Below, in pieces: positions 36,475 to 44,334 of a DNA stretch of 58,410 nt; the stretch's first letter is position 1; each line of letters opens with the position of its first letter. The translations under genes were made by a program, and so were the position numbers. The DNA is from Coleofasciculus sp. LEGE 07092. Lineage in GTDB: Bacteria > Cyanobacteriota > Cyanobacteriia > Cyanobacteriales > Coleofasciculaceae. Location: NCBI RefSeq assembly GCF_015207375.1, contig NZ_JADEWY010000025.1, forward strand, positions 1-58,410, written 5' to 3'. A model generated the notes under the pieces. The model saw only the letters and a list, made by a program, of their open reading frames with translations. It made no database searches and had not been told where the DNA came from.

Positions 36475-38280
36475 TTATTTTTCTAAAACTACCTCTTCAT
36501 AACTCCCCCACTTAACCACACACCCCTTCTCCATCAAATAAACCCGATCGCAATGCTCAACCGTAGAAAGACGATGCGCAATAATAATCAAAGTCTTTGT
36601 CCCAGCCAGAGAGCGAATCGACTCACTAACAAGACGCTCTGTCTCATTATCCAGTGCCGAAGTCGCCTCATCCAGCACCAAAATCTCTCTCTCATGATAG
36701 ATCGCACGAGCAATTCCTATTCGCTGGCGCTGCCCTCCCGACAACCGTACCCCCCGCTCCCCAACACCTGTTTTAATCCCATCCGGCAACTGCTCTACTA
36801 GCTCCTCAAGTTGAGCGGCTTTGATAGCCTTGTCTAATCTTTCCGAGTCAATCAGCTTACTGGGAACACCAAACGCAATATTTCTTTCAATGGTTTCATC
36901 TAGCAGAAAAATTGACTGAGGAATGTAGCCAATCAGGTTCTGCCAGTAACGGAGATTTTTATAGACAGATACCTCATCAACACGGATGTCACCACTTTCT
37001 GGCTCCAACAGTCCTAAAATTACATCGACTAATGTTGTTTTACCTGCTCCAGATTTACCAATAAGGGCAATCGACTCACCTTTTTTAATAGTCAAAGAAA
37101 TATCTTCAAGAGCAAGATCTGAAGTTCCTGGGTAACGGTAAGTAAGATCAATCAAGTCAATTTGATTAAAAAAAGTCATGGCTTGACTTTTCCCAGAGTG
37201 AGAGTTGACTGACTTTTCCCTCTTAGCACTATACACAAACTCTGAACGCTTGTTTAGCTCCTCTTTTTCTATTTCCTTCAAATCTAAATAAAGCATATCC
37301 AGAGCATAGCTAGAGTTACGCAGGCTACCCAACGCCTGCATGAACTGACTTGATGCTGGAATTAAACGGAGTGCCGCGACAGCAAAAATCCCCATAACTG
37401 CCGTTAAGTCCTCTAGGTTTTGTTCTGAGAATACTATAGACAGAGAGATAAAACCAACCAAAAATATAATCAGAGTTGTCTCGATTAGAATACGGGGTAA
37501 CAACTGAGAACTTTGAAATAAGGTTGCGGCTCTGGCATATTTATGAGTTTGTTGCTCCATCTGACTCTCAAAGTAGGGTTCACACCCGATAACCCGCGTC
37601 TCTTTCAATCCGCCTAAGCCATGATTAATCACGCGAATCATTTCTTTCTGAGTTTCTGATTTTATCTTGCCCCATTTAGAAAACTTTTTTCCGAATTTCT
37701 GAAATAATAAAAATGTTGGCACTAAAACACCTAAAATCAGCACTAGGAGTAATAAGTTAGTCTTAGCCAGCAATATCAAGAGAACAGCGACAACCACAAA
37801 GTTAGCCGTAGCATTTAGAAGGGGTAGTAAACAATTTTGAGTAAACTGATTCGTTTCACTAATAATATTTTTAATGATTGTGGCTGTATTTCGACTTAAA
37901 TGAAACGTATAAGGGACGATTAAATAGGCATTTAGCAACCTGGACATCAGGATTCTTTTCTGGTTGAAGCTGAATTTGAAAATATAAGATTTAGAAAAGA
38001 AATATAAAATTGACTTAACACAAAATACACCAATAATTACTCCACCCACAATAGGAACTAACTGCCTACTACTTTGCAAGCCTAATTCCTGATAAGTCCA
38101 ATCCAGTAAAGCAATTTTACGGATAGAGTCCGGATTAGACGCTATGTTAAGGAATGGACCTATCAATCCAATACCTAGAGCTTCCAGGATAGATGTCAAG
38201 GCGAACATTAATAGGAGTAAAAGAAGATTTTTTTTCCTTTCGGTAAGGACGTATAAGACTTTTGATAGATAGGCAATCAT
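36475..38280 (-). CDS. ABC transporter, fused membrane and ATPase domains (MsbA/PglK-like flippase)
   Basis: 601 residues: six membrane helices (1-330), a short polar linker (340-370), then the ATPase with Walker A GKSGAGKTT (408-416), the Q-loop GYIPQSIFL, signature LSGGQ (513-517) and Walker B ILVLDEATSALD (533-544). In a polysaccharide locus without a visible Wzx, the best role is flipping of lipid-linked oligosaccharide, as PglK does; lipid or peptide export is possible. First gene after a 536-base gap, so it may have its own promoter. The ATG is at 38280. Confidence 0.88.
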   Translation of the reverse strand: MIAYLSKVLYVLTERKKNLLLLLLMFALTSILEALGIGLIGPFLNIASNPDSIRKIALLDWTYQELGLQSSRQLVPIVGGVIIGVFCVKSILYFFSKSYIFKFSFNQKRILMSRLLNAYLIVPYTFHLSRNTATIIKNIISETNQFTQNCLLPLLNATANFVVVAVLLILLAKTNLLLLVLILGVLVPTFLLFQKFGKKFSKWGKIKSETQKEMIRVINHGLGGLKETRVIGCEPYFESQMEQQTHKYARAATLFQSSQLLPRILIETTLIIFLVGFISLSIVFSEQNLEDLTAVMGIFAVAALRLIPASSQFMQALGSLRNSSYALDMLYLDLKEIEKEELNKRSEFVYSAKREKSVNSHSGKSQAMTFFNQIDLIDLTYRYPGTSDLALEDISLTIKKGESIALIGKSGAGKTTLVDVILGLLEPESGDIRVDEVSVYKNLRYWQNLIGYIPQSIFLLDETIERNIAFGVPSKLIDSERLDKAIKAAQLEELVEQLPDGIKTGVGERGVRLSGGQRQRIGIARAIYHEREILVLDEATSALDNETERLVSESIRSLAGTKTLIIIAHRLSTVEHCDRVYLMEKGCVVKWGSYEEVVLEK

Positions 38281-38816
38281 TGACTTTTATCGTTTAGCAA
38301 CGAGAGTTGATATAAAAGCTTTAATCTGTTGTATTTTAACGAAGGTTCATCTGTTCTGTCTTTACTTAACCTTTACAAACAAACTGTACATAACTCTATG
38401 AAGTATTTCTAGCTTTTTCCATCATTTTTACGAAATATTTATGATTAACCGCTTTAATCTTCACTAACTCTTCACAATTACTCAACTTACATATTGTACC
38501 TGATGTTCTCAATTGTCGTTTACCGCCGCACTAGGCTGCGCTAACAGTCTCCCCTTATCAAGGGGAGAAGCAATCTTTTAAATCTTGTTCCCCCCTTAGC
38601 AAGGGGGGTTAGGGGGGTGGTGCAAGATCTGAATCAACGAAAATTTATACACCATAGTCCCTAGTTCTATTTTCAGCTTAGGAACTTCTCCATGTAAAGA
38701 TAAGGTTCAAAAATATAGCCGCAAGACTGAGTTAGTTGATAGCTAAGGGTTTCGAGCTTTTACCTCTTAGAAGTCCTTTACTCGCTTTCCAGCCAATCAT
38801 CAGCAACGGCTCAGAA
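38281..38816. other. 536-base gap between the tyrosine kinase and ABC genes
   Basis: AT-rich, no credible gene. It contains the palindromic repeat at 38548-38608. The part near 38,290-38,460 probably holds a promoter for the ABC-led operon. Confidence 0.5.
38548..38608. repeat. Double-hairpin GC-rich interspersed repeat
   Basis: TCTCCCCTT-ATC-AAGGGGAGA (38548-38568) is followed by CCCCCCTT-AGC-AAGGGGGG (38590-38608) and GGGGGG-rich sequence up to about 38,620. Both hairpins have perfect arms and 3-base loops. C/G-rich units of this kind recur between genes in filamentous cyanobacteria; here it may also terminate the kinase transcript. Confidence 0.7.
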
Positions 38817-41039
38817 TCATCCACTCTTACTACCAGAGCTAGCAGCTTTGGCTGATTCTGGTTTAACAGAATCTGACTTGGTGTAATAATTATCCTTAGT
38901 GTAGTAGAAGTAGCTATCAGGCTCATTTTTAACAATTACGCCATTCGCTATTAATCCTAATACATTCTGACTCGATCGCGTCAGAAAATCTTTTCCTGCC
39001 TTAGCACTTGCCGAATCAACCACCCCAGGTCGTACTACCAGTAAAATACCATCAGCCATGTTGCCCAATATCGGCGCATCCGCTACTCCTGCCAGGGGCG
39101 GCGTATCTACAATTACAGCATCATAGTCCTTCGAGAAGGTTTCCATGAGTGTCGCCATCCGCTTAGAGTCAAGAATAGCTACTGGATTAGGAGGAATGAT
39201 TCCCGATGTTAGTACATCTAACCCAGGCATAACCTCCTGTACAGCTCTATTAAATTCCGTCTCACCCACCAGCAAGTTACTTAACCCTAAAGCATTGGTC
39301 AGATTCCAAAAATGGTGCTGAGAGGGATAGCGCATATCCGCATCCACTAGCAAAACTCGCCGTCCCACTTGAGCCATAGCGATCGCTAAATTCGCACAGA
39401 CTTCCGACTTGCCTTCCTGAGGCACCGAACTTGTTACTACAATAGCTTTAATTTGTTTATCTGAACTGAGGAATTTCAGATTCGCTCGCAGCATTTGATA
39501 CGCCTGAGCCATTGAGGAACGAGGTAAATCTCGAGTCACTAACCTCGGAAGAGTCGGTTCTGAGTCTCTAAACGGAAACCTGCGACTTCCCGACTTGCCA
39601 AAGGCAGGAATAACTCCCAGCAGAGTATATCCGAACAGTTCCTTCGCTTCTTTGACCGTTTTCACCGACGTGTCGATCAAGTCTAGCAAGAAGGCGGCAG
39701 CAATACCCAGTAAAAAACCCGCCACGCCACCCGCTGCGAGGATGAGTTTTTTCTTTGAGGCAGCAGGTTTTTTGGGAACCACAGCTTCGGAAATCACCCG
39801 CACATTCCCCACATTCTGATTCTCGACTAACCGAGCTTCTTCCAACTTTTGCAATAGCAGTTCGTAGGTCGATTGAGCTGCTGTTACCCGCCGTTCGAGT
39901 TCCTTTTGGCTCTCTTCCAGCCTCGGCAAGACAGTAGAGCGCTGTTTATATGCCGTCAGAGTCTTCCTTAGAACCCTTAGCTGCTGCTCCAAGCCCGAAC
40001 GGTCTACCTCTGAAGATACAAACTTCTCAGCTAGGTCTTCCCTGATTTTTCCAATCTGTAAATTATCAGTGGGAACTTGCTGCTGGCTGCCAAGGGTTGG
40101 AGCAATCCGCTCTTCCAGGAGACTCTTGAGCCGTTCTTCTTGCTCCCGTAGATTCTTAATTGTAGGAGCTTCCTCTTGGAAGCGGCTGCGCTCAACCGCT
40201 AACTGAGTTTGAACTTTCTGCAGTTCTGTAAGCACCTGCTGCACTCCAGCAGACTGACTGAGAGAACTCAACGCTACGGCGGCTTCTGAATTGAGCCCAA
40301 CCTGGTCCCGGAGGGCTTCCGACCTGGCAGCGCTATCGGCAAGTCGAGCTTGAGTTTGAGCAATGTTTTGTTCTAAGCTTGAAGCCACTTCTACAGTTTG
40401 TTGAGCTTCCTGCTGTAAATCTACTACCTTATTCTGTTCTTTGAACTGCCGTAGCTCTGCATCCGCTCGCGTGACGTTTTCTTTAACAAGGGGCAGTTGT
40501 TTGCTAATAAACTCCCGAGCGGCTGTTGCTTTCGCTCGATTAATGAGGATGTCGTTAGCGAGGTAAACGTCTATCAATTTGTTAACAACTGCCGCTGCCA
40601 ACTCAGGATCTGTAGACTTATAGGAAATCTGCATGACATCAGTTCCAGGCAGAGGTTTGACGTCAAGACCCCCTAATATTTTCTCCGGTGGCAGTGGATT
40701 CCCTTCCTCATCTCGCAGGTTAAGAGCTGCCACAGTCTTTTCAGCAAGGGGGCGGGACTGAATCACTTCAGCTTCTGTCACAATTGGATCGCTTTTCTGG
40801 GCTAATTTATCAAACTCTCCTAGGTCATTCGTCAATCCCGTCAGCGAATCTGAGCGATCCATTTTAAATAGAAGTGTACCTCCTGCCTTATAGACAGGGA
40901 CTTCCCGCGACACAACTAAGCCAGCCAGGACGACGCCAACACCAACTCCCCCCACTACAGCTAACCAGCGCCGCTTCAGGACGAGCCAATATTTTTGAAA
41001 ATCTATCTCTTCTATATATTGTGATTGTGGAGACTCCAT
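38817..41039 (-). CDS. Polysaccharide biosynthesis tyrosine autokinase (Wzc/CapAB-type)
   Basis: 740 residues. An N-terminal Wzz domain with a membrane helix (YWLVLKRRWLAVVGGVGVGV), a long coiled-coil periplasmic region (about 170-420), a second helix (KLILAAGGVAGFLLGIAAAF) and a C-terminal BY-kinase domain with Walker A SSVPQEGKSEV (about 537), VLLVDADMRYPSQH and AVIVDTPPLAG are visible. Near the end a Tyr cluster (SYFYYTKDNYYTK) is the probable autophosphorylation tail, followed by a Ser/Lys-rich tail. It controls chain length and export with a Wza-like channel not seen here. I prefer the ATG at 41039; a GTG at 41045 is also in frame. Divergent from the mscS pair. Confidence 0.93.
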   Translation of the reverse strand: MESPQSQYIEEIDFQKYWLVLKRRWLAVVGGVGVGVVLAGLVVSREVPVYKAGGTLLFKMDRSDSLTGLTNDLGEFDKLAQKSDPIVTEAEVIQSRPLAEKTVAALNLRDEEGNPLPPEKILGGLDVKPLPGTDVMQISYKSTDPELAAAVVNKLIDVYLANDILINRAKATAAREFISKQLPLVKENVTRADAELRQFKEQNKVVDLQQEAQQTVEVASSLEQNIAQTQARLADSAARSEALRDQVGLNSEAAVALSSLSQSAGVQQVLTELQKVQTQLAVERSRFQEEAPTIKNLREQEERLKSLLEERIAPTLGSQQQVPTDNLQIGKIREDLAEKFVSSEVDRSGLEQQLRVLRKTLTAYKQRSTVLPRLEESQKELERRVTAAQSTYELLLQKLEEARLVENQNVGNVRVISEAVVPKKPAASKKKLILAAGGVAGFLLGIAAAFLLDLIDTSVKTVKEAKELFGYTLLGVIPAFGKSGSRRFPFRDSEPTLPRLVTRDLPRSSMAQAYQMLRANLKFLSSDKQIKAIVVTSSVPQEGKSEVCANLAIAMAQVGRRVLLVDADMRYPSQHHFWNLTNALGLSNLLVGETEFNRAVQEVMPGLDVLTSGIIPPNPVAILDSKRMATLMETFSKDYDAVIVDTPPLAGVADAPILGNMADGILLVVRPGVVDSASAKAGKDFLTRSSQNVLGLIANGVIVKNEPDSYFYYTKDNYYTKSDSVKPESAKAASSGSKSG

Positions 41040-41045
41040 AAGCAC

Positions 41046-41423
41046 TCATGAATTAGGTTCAGGACAACAGGCACTGTTTTGTAGATGGGTTAACCTTAGC
41101 CTCCGGCTCAGAATTCAGGTGCTTGATTGAGGCGAAAGGTAGAGCTTTTGTACCCGGGTTTTTGACTTAGCTGCGGTAACTTCAATTCCATAACACTCAT
41201 TCTGCCGTTATTTCCATAGGTCTATTTGCAGAAGTTGAGATGCAATCTTATATACAGGCATACCCCTGCCTCTATTCTAGTCGCTGTCCTACATTATAGG
41301 AATCCCCACTCCAGAGGACGAATGAATCACTCAATAAGTTCCCATCTCGACAGATGGGGTATTCTGGGCGCTACACGATACGATAAATGTGCCATGTTTG
41401 AGTCTTAAAATTGGAGTTTCCCG
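41046..41423. other. 378-base divergent intergenic region (Wzc / MscS)
   Basis: No supported gene. It contains a perfect 7-bp hairpin CCCATCT-CGAC-AGATGGG (41341-41358) about 65 bases upstream of the first mscS start. It must carry the promoter of the main polysaccharide operon and that of the mscS pair. Confidence 0.5.
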
Positions 41424-42521
41424 ATGCCTGATGCTTTACCAGAAACAATGCGTCTCAATAGGTTGCTGTTCTTGATTCTAGGGGGGTTAGCTGGGATGTT
41501 AGCGATCGCAGGCGGCTTTTTTCTGCCCCGACTCCTGGATGTCCTACTCGAGCGTTTTGCTTCTTCCTCAGTCAAAGACTTTTATCACAAGGTCATTGAA
41601 CCTGACAAAAACTTATTATCACTGGTTATCGTTCTGACTATTTCTGATGTCATTCTCTTAGCTTATCCCAGACCGGAGTTCCTCAAGCTAATCGAACTTC
41701 CTATTAGTTTATCCTTAGCGATTACCATTAGTTTTCTGGGTTCTCAACTCTTTAAGCGTTTTTTTGATGCGTATCTATTGAACGCTACTCTTCAAGCGGG
41801 ACGCAAGGTTAATAGTGAGCTGTTAATTCTGGCAAAACTAGTAGTCAATTTACTGATTATTGTTGTCACGGTCATTATCTTTGCTCAAACCCATCAAATC
41901 AATATTTTGGGATTAGTAGCCAGCTTGGGAATTGGAGGACTTTCCGTTGCCTTTGCTGCTCAAAAAACTTTAGAACAGCTATTGGGTGGAATTGTAATTT
42001 ATATCGATCGCCCTTTTATTGTCGATGATTACATTGGTTTGCCCGATGGCACCTTCGGCAGAGTTGAATCCATTGGATTGCGGTCTACAAAAATTCGCAC
42101 ATCTGGTAAGGGAACTCTGATGATTGTCCCCAACAGCGAACTGACTCAAGTCAGTATTGAAAATTTTACTGGCGGTAAAAAAGTCATTTCCATTATTTCT
42201 TTAGTCTTTTACCGTGCTATCCCCGATCAAGAAAAATCCTTGATTCGCCAGGTTATAGTAGAAAGTACTATGGATATTTTCGGGATTGACGCCCGTAGTA
42301 CAGAAGTAAGCTTTAAAGATATCATTCAAGATAGTACTGAACCCATCACCCAAGCTCAAATTAACTTTTTCATTCTGGGTTCAGGAGAATTTTCTATGGA
42401 ATTGCGCCGTCAGGTGCTGGATATCGCTAAACAAAATATCACCAACCAACTAAAGGAATATGGCATAGCCTTTGATATTGCAGAACAAACTATTAATGTC
42501 GATTCGCCCATTACTGTTTAG
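41424..42521 (+). CDS. MscS-family mechanosensitive channel 1
   Basis: 365 residues. Four N-terminal hydrophobic segments are followed by the pore helix region LGLVASLGIGGLSVAFAAQK (Gly/Ala-rich, about 165-185) and the beta domain DDYIGLPDGTFGRVESIGLR, STKIRTSGKGTLMIVPNSEL. The rest forms the cytoplasmic vestibule. Channels of this family release solutes on hypo-osmotic shock; some cyanobacterial members sense other stimuli. It is 3 bases from the second copy, so co-translated with it. Confidence 0.88.
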   Translation: MPDALPETMRLNRLLFLILGGLAGMLAIAGGFFLPRLLDVLLERFASSSVKDFYHKVIEPDKNLLSLVIVLTISDVILLAYPRPEFLKLIELPISLSLAITISFLGSQLFKRFFDAYLLNATLQAGRKVNSELLILAKLVVNLLIIVVTVIIFAQTHQINILGLVASLGIGGLSVAFAAQKTLEQLLGGIVIYIDRPFIVDDYIGLPDGTFGRVESIGLRSTKIRTSGKGTLMIVPNSELTQVSIENFTGGKKVISIISLVFYRAIPDQEKSLIRQVIVESTMDIFGIDARSTEVSFKDIIQDSTEPITQAQINFFILGSGEFSMELRRQVLDIAKQNITNQLKEYGIAFDIAEQTINVDSPITV

Positions 42522-42524
42522 CCG

Positions 42525-43637
42525 ATGAATGCCTCAGATTTAAGCAACACAATCAGTAAAGCTTACCAATCCTTGTACTTTTCTAGTGTCCCCAACTATG
42601 TCCTATTCCTGATATTTGCTCTCTTATCTATCTTGATCGGACGATATACCCCCAGCCTTACCCGATTTATCATTCATCGATTTTCAATCCAGCAGGGAAA
42701 GACGATTTATGACAATTTGATTGATCCCATTCAAAAAGATTTTAAGGTTGCTGGCACCTTAATCTTACTTTCTTTTTCCCTAGCATGGCTAGAAGATTAT
42801 CAAGGATTATATGAATTTCTGAGTCCCTTTATGACTTTAGCGGTTACAATAAGTGTTGCTTGGTTAGCATCCCGCTTATTCCGCCAATTTGTGCGAGTGT
42901 ACGGGATTGACTTGATCCGGAGATTCGGTCGAGAAGTTGATGAATTGCTCCTTGTCTTTGAAACCATTGCCAATGTGATCATTGGATTTATTGCTGTTGT
43001 CACCTTTGCCCAAAGCCAGAACGTTAACTTAGTTGGATTACTAGCCAGTTTTGGAATTGGCGGTATTGCGATCGCCTTTGCCGCCCAACAAACATTGCAG
43101 CAGCTTTTAGGTACAATTGTTCTGTACCTAGACCGTCCCTTCATTCCCGGTGAGTATATTCGCCTGCCTGATGGTTCGTTTGGTCGGGTTGAATCCATTG
43201 GCTTGCGTTCAACCAAAATTCGCACAGCCGCTAAAAGTACCCTGCTGATTGTCCCCAATTCAAAAATGGCGGATTGGGAAATTGAAAACGTCACCCGTGG
43301 CAAAAAGGTGATGGTACTCCTCTACCTGGATTTTTATCAGGTACTTCAAGCACGGGAACAAGCTCTAGTCCAGCAAATCATTGTCGAAAGTACAGATTCC
43401 TTGTTTGGCATTGATCCGGGAAGTACCAATATTACTTTGATTAACTCACCTGAGGAAAAATCTACCCGCGCTCGAATCACATTTTTTATTCTCGGTTCGA
43501 GTGACAATTCAATTCAACTGCGCAAGCGGCTGCTGGAACTGGCAAACGACAAAATATCGAAGAAGCTAATGGGTTACGGGATCGCCTTTAAAATGAACGA
43601 ACCAACCATCTATGTCGATTCGCCGATGACAATCTAA
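42525..43637 (+). CDS. MscS-family mechanosensitive channel 2
   Basis: 370 residues, paralogous to the gene directly upstream: FGIGGIAIAFAAQQTLQQLL is the pore helix, PGEYIRLPDGSFGRVESIGL the beta domain, and the C-terminal ends YVDSPMTI and NVDSPITV are nearly the same in both. The N-terminal membrane part is much less similar. The two may form hetero-heptamers; this is inference. The gap to the next gene is 116 bases. Confidence 0.88.
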   Translation: MNASDLSNTISKAYQSLYFSSVPNYVLFLIFALLSILIGRYTPSLTRFIIHRFSIQQGKTIYDNLIDPIQKDFKVAGTLILLSFSLAWLEDYQGLYEFLSPFMTLAVTISVAWLASRLFRQFVRVYGIDLIRRFGREVDELLLVFETIANVIIGFIAVVTFAQSQNVNLVGLLASFGIGGIAIAFAAQQTLQQLLGTIVLYLDRPFIPGEYIRLPDGSFGRVESIGLRSTKIRTAAKSTLLIVPNSKMADWEIENVTRGKKVMVLLYLDFYQVLQAREQALVQQIIVESTDSLFGIDPGSTNITLINSPEEKSTRARITFFILGSSDNSIQLRKRLLELANDKISKKLMGYGIAFKMNEPTIYVDSPMTI

Positions 43638-43753
43638 ACAGCTCTTTAGTAAAGTAAAAGAAAGAAGGAACCGGAAAACTGCAACTTAGGTCGGTAAGTA
43701 CTAGTAGAAGCCGACTTCACGTAAGCTGCAATTGCTGATTTTTTTTGTCTCGT

Positions 43754-44332
43754 ATGTCTAGAAATTCCCTGCCAACTTGCCCCCCACGTTTACCGTCAGA
43801 GGCAAAATCTATTGACTCATACCCTTCCCAGAAGCGGAGGACTAAGCAGAGTTTCAGACGCCGCTTGCAATACTTTTACTGGCGCTTACTCCGCCTGCAC
43901 GGAAAACCTGAAGTAATCGCACGGGGTTTAGCTTGTGGTGTATTCGCAGGACTGTTTCCTCTCTTTGGTATTCAAACCATTATTGGCGTCCTGCTAGCTA
44001 TTCCCTTGCGGGGAAACAAAATTATGGCGGTTGCTGGAACTTGGGTCAGTAATCCCTTGACTTATGTGCCGATTTATGCCTTTAACTTCCATGTCGGTCG
44101 ATTGCTGCTTAATAACAATACCTTAACAGATGTGAGTTTGCAATCCTGGCAGCAAGTCAAAGTGCTAGGTTCCGAAATTATTGGGACGCTGTTTGTCGGC
44201 TGCTTTACGGTAGGGTTAGTTTGTGCAGTTTGCAGTTACTTCCTAGGATTGTCTCTGATTCGTCGGTTTCGAGCGTCCTATCACTCGCGGCGTCGGCGGA
44301 GAAACTCTTATAAAAAGAACTTTTCAGAATAA
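43754..44332 (+). CDS. DUF2062 domain-containing membrane protein
   Basis: 192 residues from the ATG at 43754 (a TTG three codons earlier is possible). A basic N-terminus precedes the DUF2062 signature: IARGLACGVFAGLFPLFGIQ, TIIGVLLAIPLRGNKIMAVA, GTWVSNPLTYVPIYAFNFHV. Two or three membrane segments and an Arg-rich C-terminus follow. Function of the family is unknown; in other bacteria it is found near glycosyltransferases. It converges with recQ with a 2-base gap, so the two transcripts overlap. Confidence 0.87.
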   Translation: MSRNSLPTCPPRLPSEAKSIDSYPSQKRRTKQSFRRRLQYFYWRLLRLHGKPEVIARGLACGVFAGLFPLFGIQTIIGVLLAIPLRGNKIMAVAGTWVSNPLTYVPIYAFNFHVGRLLLNNNTLTDVSLQSWQQVKVLGSEIIGTLFVGCFTVGLVCAVCSYFLGLSLIRRFRASYHSRRRRRNSYKKNFSE

Positions 44333-44334
44333 CC

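Noticed and set aside
41226..41408. 60-residue plus-strand frame upstream of the first mscS gene
   Set aside because: No ribosome site, no family features, and it spans the hairpin at 41341-41358; probably chance.
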